Below, one piece after another: positions 1-9,606 of a stretch of DNA of 64,000 nt. Source of the DNA: Leishmania infantum JPCM5 (lineage: Eukaryota > Euglenozoa > Kinetoplastea > Trypanosomatida > Trypanosomatidae); assembly GCF_000002875.2 (NCBI RefSeq), contig NC_009419.2:26933-90932 (forward strand), given 5' to 3'. The first letter of the stretch is position 1; every line of letters starts with the position of its first letter. Below the pieces are notes generated by a model that had not been told where the DNA came from, searched no databases, and saw only the letters and a program-made list of their open reading frames with translations. The position numbers and the translations under genes were made by a program.

Positions 1-746
1 GCAGCAGCAACAGCGCACATCGGGTCAGGGAGAGGAATCAAGACGATGCGCACGTTGAGCGCGATAGCGCTCGAAAGCATGAGCAAGAAGAGGGAGCAAT
101 GCAGAAGAAGAGCGCAGGAGGGCAATGTGAAAGACGTGCAGCATGAAGATGGCTCCCAGCAGGTCCGTTAGAGTGACAGAGCAGGGACGCTACAGGTAAG
201 AATAATAGAAGCAAATAGTCACGTGAGTTACATTGACTTGACGGAGTCCATGTTGGTCAGCTCTCTTCTGTGGAGAACAGGAAAGACACTGCATGGTGTC
301 AAGAGCAGCGATGCTGTCTCGCGCCCTTAGCTGTGCTTACGCGGACGCTGAGTCAGAAAACGAGGTGTACAGAAGAAAACCCCACATGAAAAGCAAAAGG
401 AGTTATCCTTGCTTTCTAAAGTGGCCTTTCCAAGACCGGTTGGCGCCGCTCTCTTTCGCATTTTAGTCAGATGTACGACTAACACCTCCCACGCAGAAAA
501 CAGACTAACACTCTTCTCTCTCCAGTCACATAGCCACCCTCTCGTTGCAACAGTGCTTGAGGCATGCTCACCCGGCAGCGGCGAAGCTGCTCGGCGGTGG
601 CGCTATCGGCGATGCAACTGCCGAGCGGGTGTTGCGGTGAAGAGAGGGAAACATGGAGAAGAGAGCACAAAATGCAACTAAGATGACGTCAGATAGATGA
701 GCAAACACGAAAACGAGTGAGAGAAGACGGAGAGGGGGGAGAAAGG
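1..746. other. Intergenic spacer left of coatomer zeta
   Basis: Genes here are read right to left, so this stretch should hold the 3' UTR of the coatomer zeta mRNA and the upstream region of a minus-strand gene beyond the left edge. Purine-rich runs on the plus strand, for example 82-125 and 718-747, read as pyrimidine tracts on the transcribed strand. The open frames inside (up to 90 codons) have no recognisable domain and differ from each other on the two strands. I see no gene. Confidence 0.6.
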
Positions 747-1301
747 CTACAAATTATCACGCAGGTACTTGTTGACACCAGTGAGGGCGGCCCGCGCCGT
801 GTCGTTGCTAACGTCGACCAAGTAGGGTTCCAAATCGTTCGCCACGGTGGCCGAGTCTGTTTCTAGGATGATTCCCTCATCTAGCATCTCATCGATTGTC
901 ATGAGAAGAGCACAGTAGTTCTCCAGTAACAAACGCGCTGTCAGAGAGGGTGTGTTGAGTTCTTGGCGCAGTGCATCTACCAGTCCCATCAACACGTTCG
1001 ACAGCACAACTTCATTCTCAGAGCCGGCGCCAATGACAATGATCGTAACATCTTCGCTGATGTGGAAGAGAGCAATGTGCCCTTCCACCACGAGAATCTC
1101 GCTCTCGTAGGCGACATGGTTGCCGCGTCGCGGGTCGTGAATGGCTTGAAAGACGGCGTGCTCCAGCGAGCGCTGCTTTTCAAGAGGCGCCAGCGCCTTA
1201 GAAGACTCGGGGGTGCCCTCCCCGATGAAGTACTTGGCAAAGATGCGGCTGCCAGTGTTGTTCAGTGCCACCACCGCCTGTACTCGGTGCAGGAAGGCCA
1301 T
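747..1301 (-). CDS. Coatomer subunit zeta (COPI)
   Basis: Small subunit of the COPI coat, which drives retrograde Golgi-to-ER and intra-Golgi transport; zeta pairs with gamma-COP in the F-subcomplex. The 184-residue product fits the usual length of about 175-190 and has the longin-like pattern of the family: an N-terminal strand (VQAVVALNNTGSRIFAKYF), a central stretch with HIALFHISEDVTIIVIG, then a helix with ENEVVLSNVLMGLVDAL, and the conserved TIDEMLDEGIILETD segment. The frame stays open upstream to 1331, but the codon there is GTG; the first ATG is at 1301, directly before the longin strand, so I start there. It is the last minus-strand gene in the window, 709 bp after the stop-to-start spacer from the LMBR1-like gene. 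Family assignment is firm; function is by homology. Confidence 0.88.
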   Translation of the reverse strand: MAFLHRVQAVVALNNTGSRIFAKYFIGEGTPESSKALAPLEKQRSLEHAVFQAIHDPRRGNHVAYESEILVVEGHIALFHISEDVTIIVIGAGSENEVVLSNVLMGLVDALRQELNTPSLTARLLLENYCALLMTIDEMLDEGIILETDSATVANDLEPYLVDVSNDTARAALTGVNKYLRDNL

Positions 1302-2010
1302 TGCAATGATGAGAGAGGTGCGAGCACGCACGGTTGAATGGCTCCTCGTTTATTCTAAGAGGAAGCAGAGCGGTAAAATATGCGGACCGGTGAGAGTGGA
1401 CTGCACGCAGAAGCGCAGGCACGTGTGTGAGAAAGGGTAGCAGAGTTGAGTACACGCACAGACACGAAAAGAGCCGCTTTGTTTTTTCTTTATCCCTTTC
1501 AACAGCGCACAGCTAATCACCAACAACGTGAACTCAAAAAGCAAAAAAAAAGATGCAACGAGATGCTGAAGGCGACACGGTGCAAGAGGGGGCGAAGAGG
1601 CCGCCGCAGTGTAATGACGCTAGCTCCTGGTCGAATGTCGGCATAGAATTGGTTGCCGCGGAAGAGAGTGGCTGAAAGAGCCGCGGCGCAACCACGGCGA
1701 TGAAAACACCATGGTGAGCCGTTGAATGCGCTCAGCAGAGCGGGCGGCGAGTGCACCAGTCGCAACGTACACAGCTTGGCGACGGTGCCACTGTAGCGCA
1801 TGCCCATGTATAGAGCTGCTGGTATGCCAATAGCGATGCTTCTTTTTCTTTCGTTTTTTAGGTAAATGCAGAACTGCCGGCAAAGAAAAAGCTGAGTAGA
1901 AAACACGGCCAACTGGGGAACAGCGTGTACGCGAAGCAACAAAAAGGGAACCCACCGTTCGTGGTGGGGGGGAGGCCGACGGACGTACGGACTCGCCACG
2001 CAGAGTCCCT
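1302..2010. other. Intergenic spacer between LMBR1-like and coatomer zeta genes
   Basis: Holds the 3' UTR of the LMBR1-like gene and the 5' UTR of coatomer zeta. An A-rich plus-strand run at 1534-1553 is a T-rich tract in the transcribed sense. A possible splice acceptor AG follows a pyrimidine run near 1360-1375 on the minus strand. Minus-strand open frames at 1517-2254 and 1620-2024 overlap the end of the LMBR1-like gene and show no domain. No gene called. Confidence 0.5.
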
Positions 2011-3357
2011 CTAAACGAGCCCATCGTCCTCGTCCTCGTCGCTCGCCGCGCCGGTCATGCACCGCGGACACACCGTAAGCCACGGAATGGAGAGCGCGAA
2101 AACAGCTAGTAGTGCATATTGAAAGCCTTGAGCGACATACTTGACCCCGAACATGTGAGGAAGGGTGACCACAAAGACATTGTGCAGAAAAGTAGATGCT
2201 GCGTAAGTGGAGAAGCTCACGGCGCACAGGTGCAGTACGGCGAACGCCGAGCAAAGCAGCAACAGTGAATTGTACAAGAGCGCATTGAGCATAGTTTCAC
2301 GGACTCGCAAAGGGTACACAGGGAGAATAAGCACGTGTCCGCTCACTGAGCGACAGCCGACAACGGTGCACCACATGAGGTACATGGCGCAGTAGGCGTA
2401 GACCAGCGTAGCCAGCATCGGAAGGAGGCCGTTCAAGAAGCAAATCATGCGGTCCATCAGCGGAAACGCATTCAATATATTGGACAAAAGAATGTGAAGC
2501 ACCCACAGTACAGTCAAAACACCGTTGACGACACCCATCGCGGCCGCCATGTAGCAACGAAGTATGTAGGCGCCGGAGAGATGGTACGCAGTCTCGTTGC
2601 GCTCGCTTTTCCGTTCGACGTCCCGCACGTCGCGCCTGAAGAGGAGCATCTTCTGGCGCTGTTTTTGATTAGGGCGGCCAGCTCCGACTTGCGCATCGAG
2701 ACGTCTCCCTGCGTCGAGAAGGTGCTGAACCTCCATGTTCAGCTTGGCACGAGCCAGTTCGTACTCCGCCTTGGTGATCGGGCGTGGACGGTTGAAAAAG
2801 GCGGCAACGGCACGGAGCGGCACAGCAGCGAGGCCCACCCCGGCGAAAATGAAAAAGAAGCACCAGCCAAACGAAGAGGTGGTGGCCACAAAGTACACAA
2901 ACGGTGGCACATGCGTGAGGGTTCCATCCTTTGTGTCGAGGTGATCGCCCCACAGCCACAAGGCGCCAAAGGCAGCTGCAAACATTACATTTGCAGCTGC
3001 CACCACTGCCAGGGACGGACGCACCTGCGTCCACACGCTGCTTTGCGTCGGCGACCAGCTTTCGTAGAATACAAAAGCGAACGGCCCGCCCACAAACAAA
3101 AGAGAGTACGCGGCAATCAGCAACCCCTTCCAGGCCCAGGCGAGGTCGAAAGATGGCCTGTCACTCCTCAGTGCCACCTCCAGGGGCAGTAGCAGCACCA
3201 TGTAGCAGGCCACACACAGCGTCACTATCACGAGTCCTCGCGGGAGCCACGCATCGCCATCCTCCTCTTCTGCGCTGTACCTGAAAACGACGTATACGGC
3301 GAGGAAGAGAACCAGTACGGCGACAACGCCAGCAGCAATCCAGTCCACGATAAACAT
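2011..3357 (-). CDS. LMBR1-like multi-pass membrane protein
   Basis: A 448-residue integral membrane protein of the LMBR1/LMBD1 (lipocalin-receptor-like) family. About nine hydrophobic segments are visible, the first at residues 1-24. The family's characteristic third-segment region is present near residues 75-100 (GGPFAFVFYESW), followed by a loop with RPRPITKAEYELARAKLN and a charged coiled segment, then a second membrane block. The C-terminus ends in an acidic tail (DEDEDD). In other eukaryotes relatives sit in the plasma or lysosomal membrane; LMBD1 acts in lysosomal cobalamin export, but the substrate here cannot be inferred. The frame extends to 3459, but the added 34 residues are polar; ATG 3357 places the first membrane segment at the N-terminus, so I prefer it. 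A possible splice acceptor lies about 315 bases upstream at 3673-3688. Confidence 0.75.
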   Translation of the reverse strand: MFIVDWIAAGVVAVLVLFLAVYVVFRYSAEEEDGDAWLPRGLVIVTLCVACYMVLLLPLEVALRSDRPSFDLAWAWKGLLIAAYSLLFVGGPFAFVFYESWSPTQSSVWTQVRPSLAVVAAANVMFAAAFGALWLWGDHLDTKDGTLTHVPPFVYFVATTSSFGWCFFFIFAGVGLAAVPLRAVAAFFNRPRPITKAEYELARAKLNMEVQHLLDAGRRLDAQVGAGRPNQKQRQKMLLFRRDVRDVERKSERNETAYHLSGAYILRCYMAAAMGVVNGVLTVLWVLHILLSNILNAFPLMDRMICFLNGLLPMLATLVYAYCAMYLMWCTVVGCRSVSGHVLILPVYPLRVRETMLNALLYNSLLLLCSAFAVLHLCAVSFSTYAASTFLHNVFVVTLPHMFGVKYVAQGFQYALLAVFALSIPWLTVCPRCMTGAASDEDEDDGLV

Positions 3358-4050
3358 GGGTCGGGGTATTCTCTGCAAAGGGAAGCACTCAAAGAGATGA
3401 AGGAAAGAACTCTTCGTATGGGGCTGCGCAGAGCCAGTGTGGGGATCGTATTCGGGCAAAGCAGACCCGCGCTGCTTACCTCGACCACTTGCCCAGCGGT
3501 GCGAAGAGACACCTCAGCCACTCGAATAGATGGTTGCACCAGTATGTCGGCAAGGCCTCAGTTGCTTGTATCTCATTTCAACGGGAAGGAGGTGAGGCGA
3601 AGCAAACGCTGCATACTGTGTGCTAAGCAAGCACCGTAGAAACTCGGAAGCGCTACGAGTCACACGCATCAGCTGAAGAAAAAAAAAACGCCGAACACGT
3701 ATGAGGCCCGGGATTGGATCAACGTTGAAGTGAAGCCTAGACGAAAAAGTGAGGCATGCGCGCATTCATAATAGTGTCACCCAGCGTCTCCATCGACTGC
3801 CAACGCGCTAACCGTCGACGGGCGACGTGGCTGCCTCACGCTGTGAACTTCGTCGCCGTTCCTTGCAGCCATCGTGCCTGTATGATTTCCTCTCTTGTCT
3901 CTTATGTCTCTTATGCTTCTGCGTCGCTCGCAGCAGTACAAAGACGCTCACCAAAAATGTCATACGTGCATCGCCATCACAGAGCTCTCCGCGCGCCGCT
4001 CGCCGGTTACTCGGTTAGCAACCCCCTACCCTCCACACCCTCGGGCGGTG
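3358..4050. other. Intergenic spacer with candidate trans-splice acceptor
   Basis: Between ARL2 and the LMBR1-like gene. On the minus strand there is a run of about ten T followed by CTTCAG (plus-strand positions 3673-3688), the form expected of a spliced-leader acceptor for the LMBR1-like mRNA. Plus-strand open frames here run antisense to transcription and have no domain. No gene called. Confidence 0.5.
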
Positions 4051-4611
4051 CTAGCTTGATAAGTACATGCGCTTTGAAACGTCGTCTACCATCCATGAAA
4101 TGCCGTCTAGCAAGCCCTCACCGGTTCTGGCACTACACGCGCAGAGGTGTACGTGGCGCTTGCCTTGTCGAATCGTGTCTACATCAAGCAGGCGGGCAAT
4201 CTCCTGCGGCGATAACGCAGTGGGAATGTCGATCTTATTGAGGAAGACGAGCAAACTTGCTCCGGCAAGTCGCTCCTCCTGCAGGAGGTGATGCAGCTCC
4301 TCCTTGCACATTAGCAGTCTCTTCACGTCATTGCTGTCGACCACCCACACAAGACCATCCGTGCTTTCAAAGTAGTTGCGCCAGTAGCTGCGCAAGCTTT
4401 GCTGGCCACCCACATCCCACACGTTCAGTGTGCACCCACGAAACGTCAGAGCAGTAATCTGAAAGCCGAGAGTGGGGCTGATAGAGCTCGTGTCCTTCCC
4501 GCAGAGCTTTTTGACGCACGTAGTTTTCCCGGCGTTGTCCAGGCCTAGCATAAGGATGCGCATTTCACGCTCTTTACGCTTCGTCTTCTTGATGATAGAG
4601 AGAAGCCCCAT
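4051..4611 (-). CDS. ARL2: ADP-ribosylation factor-like GTPase ARL2
   Basis: Small GTPase of the ARF family, 186 residues, matching the usual 184-186 of ARL2. Visible motifs: P-loop GLDNAGKT at 23-30, switch I threonine T47 in SPTLGF, switch II DVGGQ at 66-70 and base-recognition NKID at 125-128. The N-terminus [14 protein letters not shown] is the ARL2 form; other ARF family members differ there. ARL2 works with tubulin cofactor D and in prenyl-protein delivery; in trypanosomes it has been linked to tubulin and cytokinesis. The frame is open to 4809, but the 66-residue extension has no homology and would bury Gly2, so ATG 4611 is chosen. All key GTPase residues are intact. Confidence 0.9.
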   Translation of the reverse strand: MGLLSIIKKTKRKEREMRILMLGLDNAGKTTCVKKLCGKDTSSISPTLGFQITALTFRGCTLNVWDVGGQQSLRSYWRNYFESTDGLVWVVDSNDVKRLLMCKEELHHLLQEERLAGASLLVFLNKIDIPTALSPQEIARLLDVDTIRQGKRHVHLCACSARTGEGLLDGISWMVDDVSKRMYLSS

Positions 4612-5476
4612 CGTGTCGGGCGCCGATGATGCGCTGAGGTACTTTGGAATGTGTGCTGGAATGAGAAACGGCAGCGGCACAGAGCCCCACGCATACGAGA
4701 AACAATATTGCAAGCAAAGGCTCAGGGCACCACACAAGGCGCGGCAGACTAGACGATCAGCGAAAAAGGGGTGCCACGGAGAGAACGGCGTTATGCCCCT
4801 AACCGACACTTGCGTGTGCTAACCAGAACGCCCACGATAATGTGCTTTAATAGAGAACTGTACTGCATACGCGGCCAGGAGCCAGCGGGATGAACGTGTG
4901 TACCCCTCCCCCCGCTCCGCACTGCGGTACACGATGACAAGGCGAACATATCATTAACGAAGTAGCGGAGAGAAGGGAGGGGACGTAATTAGACAGGAGA
5001 GGTGCGTGTCGAGATAATACGAGCAAGGCAGATGAGTTGTACGCAAGCTCGCTCCCCCTCCCACTTACGATTAGGGCTGCATTCCCACCTCGTCTTTGAG
5101 CCACTTACCACCGCTCGGAAGAGCGCGAGCCACTTCAGTCACGATCCGCGCAAGTAGGAAAGCGGCGGCACGCCGGCGAGAGGTGAGGAGCGTGACAGTC
5201 TCTCTGCGCTCAATGTGATGGAGGCAACGAGGTGGAGCAGCCGGTTGCGCGTGACTACATCTTCCTGTTGACATACCTTTTATGTTTCCTTAGTTCTCCT
5301 ACCCGCTACGCGAAACTGTTACCACTACAGAAGAAAAAGGAAAGAGAGAGTCAAAACTACTGGGCACTCACACTGCTACAGTGATCATCGGTGAATGGGA
5401 AAGGGGGCGAGAGACAGGTGGGTCGTGCGACCGTGGCAACGCGCTCCCACGTGGGTGCAATCACGCATCTGCGACA
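4612..5476. other. Intergenic spacer between ARL2 and the small mitochondrial protein
   Basis: 865 bases holding the 3' UTR of the 119-residue gene and the 5' UTR of ARL2. A 67-codon minus-strand ATG frame at 5071-5274 has fairly gene-like codon use but no domain, signal or homology that I recognise. Nothing else supported. Confidence 0.45.
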
Positions 5477-5836
5477 CTACCACCAGGCTGCCTTGCGGAT
5501 GCTGTCGTCGTAGGCCTCAATGCTCTTGTGAAGGAAGTGCATAAAGGCGAAGATGGGGAGCATCGACAGCACGTAGAACTGAATCATGTTGTACAGCCAG
5601 GTGCCCCAGCGAGAGCCGATGGAGAAATATGTGCGAACCTGCATGAAGTCCGAGTAGCGCTGCTCGACGCCAGCAACATCCCAAGACTTGTTGAAATCGC
5701 GCTTGTGATACTTGGACTCCGTCGCTTCGTACTCAAGGCGGCGCTTCTGCTCCGTGCGACCCCAGCCGTACAGCGTGGGACCCGGTCGAGCCGGAGCCCG
5801 GTTCATCTGGCAACGAAGCAGCGAGTGGCGCAGCAT
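5477..5836 (-). CDS. Small probable mitochondrial membrane protein, unknown function
   Basis: I do not recognise the family. The 119-residue product starts MLRHSLLRCQMNR, a short basic, acid-free leader typical of a mitochondrial presequence. It then has a charged middle with many aromatic residues and one hydrophobic segment near residues 78-100 (LYNMIQFYVLSMLPIFAFMHFL), ending in a short tail with SIRKAAWW. This layout, a presequence plus one C-terminal membrane helix, is common among accessory subunits of respiratory complexes or ATP synthase, but that is inference only. The frame is open to 5893 with a GTG codon there; the first ATG is at 5836. Codon use matches neighbouring genes, supporting a real gene. 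Confidence 0.6.
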   Translation of the reverse strand: MLRHSLLRCQMNRAPARPGPTLYGWGRTEQKRRLEYEATESKYHKRDFNKSWDVAGVEQRYSDFMQVRTYFSIGSRWGTWLYNMIQFYVLSMLPIFAFMHFLHKSIEAYDDSIRKAAWW

Positions 5837-6494
5837 TCTGGTTGTCTGAATCAGGTCGACTGGAATGTGGTGAGATTCTAGAGAGGAAACCACGGCGGAG
5901 GGTACTCAAGGCAAAGTAGCCTCGTTAATATTCACTCGTCGCACTAGTGGCGCCGATGTAAAAAGTAAGGAGGGAAGATGAAGGTAAGGTGCCACAGGCA
6001 GAGGAAAGGCAATAAGCATGAAGAGACTTGGAGGAGCACTGAAGCGTTAATAAAGCTCGAATTTAGAGATGGCAATGTAAAAAAAAACATGTGGGCGCCA
6101 CCAGGCACTGCAGCCCGTGCGCGGGGGCGCGGCGCTCCAATTCTCGGCTTGCCCTGCCGCCCCCTGCTGTCGGGTAGTCATCCTTGGCAGAACAAAGGAC
6201 GATACAGCGTAATTGTTGTGAAAACGCCCATGTGATATTTCTTTCGCCGGATGTCGTGGTCGATACCTGAGCACGTCTGCGCCAAAAGTCCTGCTGGCGT
6301 CGTCTGGAGCAGGGGCGTTGGTGTAATGAAGGGGACGCGCTGAACTCCGCTGACGCTGTGTGCTCGCCTCCGTGGATGTGAGCACGCGTATGGTTGTGTG
6401 AAGATCAAGAGCGCTTATCAAGACGGACAGTGGAGAGCTACAGCAATGCGCACCTAGACAGCTCGCCTAAGTAGTCGCATGCGCGAAAAAGGAA
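5837..6494. other. Intergenic spacer downstream of the carrier-like gene
   Basis: 658 bases with the 3' UTR of the carrier-like gene and the 5' UTR of the small membrane protein. Purine-rich plus-strand stretches near 5958-6010 read as pyrimidine tracts in the transcribed sense. An A run at 6079-6087 is present. No gene seen. Confidence 0.5.
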
Positions 6495-7367
6495 TTAAAA
6501 GCGCCGAGAAAAGTGACGCCCGATGCGGCCGCCACGATAGGCGCCACCGGTTGGAAGCCCGATGGACCCGCCTATGGCCTTGAAGAGAGCATACGTCACT
6601 GCAAACGGGACAGAGCTTTTGAATGTGGTGCGTAGTGTTCCATTGAAAAAGAAACGCAAGCCCTCCTCCCGCGCCATAGAAAGAAAAACGCCTCCTGCCT
6701 CGCGAAAGACAGCCGCCTCAGTGGCCACGTAATCCCGCACTGCGTGAACGCCGCCGGAACGCTCGCTAGGGTACATTGACGAGCGCATTGTGTTGCGCAC
6801 GGGTGCTGTGAGAAAGGTCAGAAGTGCATGGACGCGAAAGGCGTTCCACAGGTCTTCGCCGAAAGACCGGCTGTATGTCTGCTGCAGTACTGCAAGAGAA
6901 ATGCCGTACCAAAGCACCCCCACTACGGACGCCGCCAGCGCTCCAGGAAAAAATGAGAGCACACCATAATGCTTCGCGCTAAGCACAACGCAGTCCAGTA
7001 GGCCCGAGTACCCTCGCTGCACTGGCTTGCTGTAACGAGAGCCACCACCATTCATGCGATAGGCAACTGCCCGCACAAACGTTTTGGTGTATCCGAATAG
7101 CAAGCCGCCAAGAAGGGCACCGGCGGCGCCGCCCGCGGCAAACACGTACCCGAAGTACAGCGCTGCATGCGGTGCTGCCAGCAGCATTGGCTGCGAGAGG
7201 CTTCCAAGCATACCCCTGTATCGTTTCGCGCAGTAGTCTCCCAGATCCTTCGCACACGGCAGATGACGCACATCGGCTGATTTTACAAAGTCACGATACG
7301 GGTACAGCGCGACGATGGTGAAGACGCTGCTGCCATACGCCAAGGCCCCCGTGAGCACAGAAGACAT
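6495..7367 (-). CDS. Degenerate mitochondrial carrier family protein
   Basis: The 290-residue length and threefold layout fit the mitochondrial carrier family (SLC25), which moves metabolites across the inner membrane. Repeat one has a membrane segment ending in YPYRDFVK where the carrier signature PX[DE]XX[KR] is expected. The middle has RGYSGLLDC...GVLSFFPGALAASVVGVLWYG, resembling the matrix helix and fourth membrane helix. Repeat three has TAPVRNTMR at the signature position, followed by FLSMAREEGLRFFFNGTLRTTFKSSVPFAVTYALF, a close match to the second half of a carrier repeat. The signature acidic residues are missing or shifted by one, so transport mechanism and substrate are unclear. 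GTG at 7409 opens the frame; ATG 7367 is the first true start. Confidence 0.6.
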   Translation of the reverse strand: MSSVLTGALAYGSSVFTIVALYPYRDFVKSADVRHLPCAKDLGDYCAKRYRGMLGSLSQPMLLAAPHAALYFGYVFAAGGAAGALLGGLLFGYTKTFVRAVAYRMNGGGSRYSKPVQRGYSGLLDCVVLSAKHYGVLSFFPGALAASVVGVLWYGISLAVLQQTYSRSFGEDLWNAFRVHALLTFLTAPVRNTMRSSMYPSERSGGVHAVRDYVATEAAVFREAGGVFLSMAREEGLRFFFNGTLRTTFKSSVPFAVTYALFKAIGGSIGLPTGGAYRGGRIGRHFSRRF

Positions 7368-8187
7368 GGCCCTATATCCAGCGCTTTTCCCTCCCGACGG
7401 GTGAGGCACAAGTCCGCGGCGGTGGTATTCGACAGGAATGTGAAAAGTGCAAAGCGCACGGTGCTACGAATTGAAAGACGGTCAGGGGCTACGCTCAGGA
7501 ATGCCTCGCACAGTCACGCCGGTTTTCAAGAAAAAAGCACCAGAAAGGGAAACCAAAGGAGTACGATTGGTGAAAGAAACGCTGAGGTCGGCACAGGATT
7601 ATGGAACGCACAACAGCCGAGCTCTCGAGACGGCGGAGGACACTCGAGCAATTGTTGTTGCCGGACAAAGCGACGAGCACGCTGGACCGGAGGACGAGGA
7701 AGATGTAGGCTATTCAGCACGTCGGCAACTCGCCACACTCACACTGTATGACGACTTCACTGACTCAACCAGTGAGCCTACACTTCACTGATTTCTGCGC
7801 TAAGGAAGTCTCTAAGAAACTCAATATGTGGACGATGAAACATTCTATGCTGTGGCGTATATGGTGAATCTATCCTCACACGCTCCTTTGCGGGTATGAT
7901 CACGAGCATACACACTTGCACGTCGTAGCTGCTGGCGACGTGGGCTCAGGGGAAAACAAAAAGCTGTGAGAAGACGATTACGAGCAGGTGGATGAGAACA
8001 ACACAAACCTAAATCTGGAATTAGAGCAGTTGCCTTGTACGAAAATACGATGCTGAGCCCCACGATATCTGCATCTGCGGTCAGTCCAAATCAAAGAACA
8101 AATGCGCTTGCTTGCATTGCGTGAAGACTTACGTGGCTTTAGCTGTTGCACGATCTCTTCTGTTCAGGGCACAGTCGTCCACTGCGC
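7368..8187. other. Intergenic spacer
   Basis: 820 bases between the 315-residue unknown and the carrier-like gene. Two overlapping plus-strand frames (7401-7751 and 7447-7791) run antisense to the unit and lack any domain. I see no gene, RNA or repeat here. Confidence 0.5.
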
Positions 8188-9135
8188 CTACACTGGTTGA
8201 AAAACCGTTTCATTGGGTGCCAAATTGAGACTCTGTCGCAAGCCCAATCTCCCTGGAACCTGGAGCTGGTCTGCATTGAAGAGCTCCCACTGGTCTATTT
8301 CGACCAACGTGAAAGCCCTAGCAGCCTGTGTGATGCGCCGCGACAACCTGATGTTGTGATGCAGCAGCTGATCCTGCGAGAGCCAGAGTCCTCGATTCGG
8401 CAAACTACACACAAACGGATTTTTGGTGACGGCACCGGTCAGCGCATTCATTCCCAGCGGAATCTCATCTGAGACGGAGAAACCACTGGCAGAGTTGACA
8501 TCACTTTTGATTTCTTTGCGAAGCAATGGGTATAACTTAGCCGCCTCGACAGTCTCCACGTCACCGAGCCCGATGATACTAGCCGTAAGACTGATGACAA
8601 TAGCTTCGTTTCCCTCCTTTAGCTGAAGGTAGCCCGATTCTAGGCCTGGGTGGTTCTTGTGAAGCCAAAACGGAGAGGAAAACTTAAGATCCGCCGCAGC
8701 AGCCTGAAGATTATCGACAACTTCCTCGCGCGCAAAAAATAAGCCACTACGTCCGCAGCGGGGAAAGGCAGGCACCTTCCCATCTATGCCCATATCCGCA
8801 GACAGTGCCTTCTCAAGAAAAAACGCACGAGGCTCGAAATCGTCGGCCGATTCACCTGTGTTGATAAAGTGAGATGGAAGGGGGAGTGTGTAGCGCGTTG
8901 GGGTGCCACCTTCCTGTGATGTACGCACCGCCCATGCAGGCACGAAGCGCTGCACTGTAGCGTTCTTTGCAAATTGGTCATAATAGGCTCGGTCAAGCTT
9001 ATGTAGCTGAGCCAACAGGGCAATTGCGTTGTGACTTTGAAACACCAAATTGCCGGACCGGGCGTTACACAATTTACCAAGCTGTTGACTCGGTGTCAAG
9101 GTCTTGGATGCCGGGGCCTTGCGCCGATAGGACAT
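8188..9135 (-). CDS. Hypothetical protein, 315 residues
   Basis: I do not recognise this protein. It begins MSYRRKAPASKTLTPSQQLGKLC, a basic N-terminus with few acids that could act as a mitochondrial leader. The rest is globular, with no membrane segment or coiled coil. Stretches such as GNLVFQSHNAIALLAQLHKLD, FSSPFWLHKNHPGLESGYLQLKEG and GFSVSDEIPLGMNALTG have the hydrophobic spacing of a folded enzyme or ribosome-associated protein but no known motif. GTG at 9138 is followed at once by ATG at 9135, which I use. Codon choice is less GC-rich than in plus-strand genes but similar to the two coiled-coil genes upstream. A pyrimidine tract 130-150 bases upstream (9266-9286 on the complement) could serve trans-splicing. 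Confidence 0.6.
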   Translation of the reverse strand: MSYRRKAPASKTLTPSQQLGKLCNARSGNLVFQSHNAIALLAQLHKLDRAYYDQFAKNATVQRFVPAWAVRTSQEGGTPTRYTLPLPSHFINTGESADDFEPRAFFLEKALSADMGIDGKVPAFPRCGRSGLFFAREEVVDNLQAAAADLKFSSPFWLHKNHPGLESGYLQLKEGNEAIVISLTASIIGLGDVETVEAAKLYPLLRKEIKSDVNSASGFSVSDEIPLGMNALTGAVTKNPFVCSLPNRGLWLSQDQLLHHNIRLSRRITQAARAFTLVEIDQWELFNADQLQVPGRLGLRQSLNLAPNETVFQPV

Positions 9136-9606
9136 CACCGAGCAGATTTTAACGATTCTGGTGAAGGGGAAAAATTGAGCTTCTCAATGTGAAAAGTCTG
9201 AGGCAGTCGCAAAATTCAACGTTGGTCCTCCTCCGCGCTGTGAAGGCACTCGAGCCAGGCCCAAGAGAAGAGAGAGAGGAGACCAAATGTGATAGGAAAG
9301 AGGTAAAGAGTGACAGCGGCATTGTGTTGATCTCATTAAAGAGGTCCCTCGGGAGTGAGCAATGAGCACGCAGAATCCTGAGAACAAAGACAGATTCAAT
9401 GTTGAGCAACGCAAACCGCATCTGAGATGTGTGCTCGAGTATTCTATCGTCTTTCATTATGGTAGAAAAAAAACGAGCTGATATGCAAAGCCACTGAATA
9501 CAGAAAAGCATTTGAAGAAAACAAAGAGACTGAGCCACAAACGTCAAGAAAATGAAGCGAGATAAATGTACAGAGCAGACAGATGAAGAGGCACGAAGCA
9601 GCAACA
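9136..9606. other. Intergenic spacer with pyrimidine tract
   Basis: Between the 341-residue coiled-coil gene and the 315-residue gene. The plus-strand purine run at 9266-9286 is a CT tract in the transcribed sense and a likely spliced-leader acceptor signal. Minus-strand open frames here, up to 153 codons, are leucine- and serine-rich UTR translations without domains. Confidence 0.5.

Noticed and set aside
1517..2254. 245-codon minus-strand frame
   Set aside because: Overlaps the end of the LMBR1-like gene in another frame and continues into UTR; no domain.
5071..5274. 67-codon minus-strand frame in the ARL2 upstream spacer
   Set aside because: Right strand and passable codon use, but no domain, and it is as likely to be 5' UTR sequence.
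7447..7791. 114-codon plus-strand acidic frame
   Set aside because: Antisense to the minus-strand unit and overlapped by an equally open second frame; no domain.
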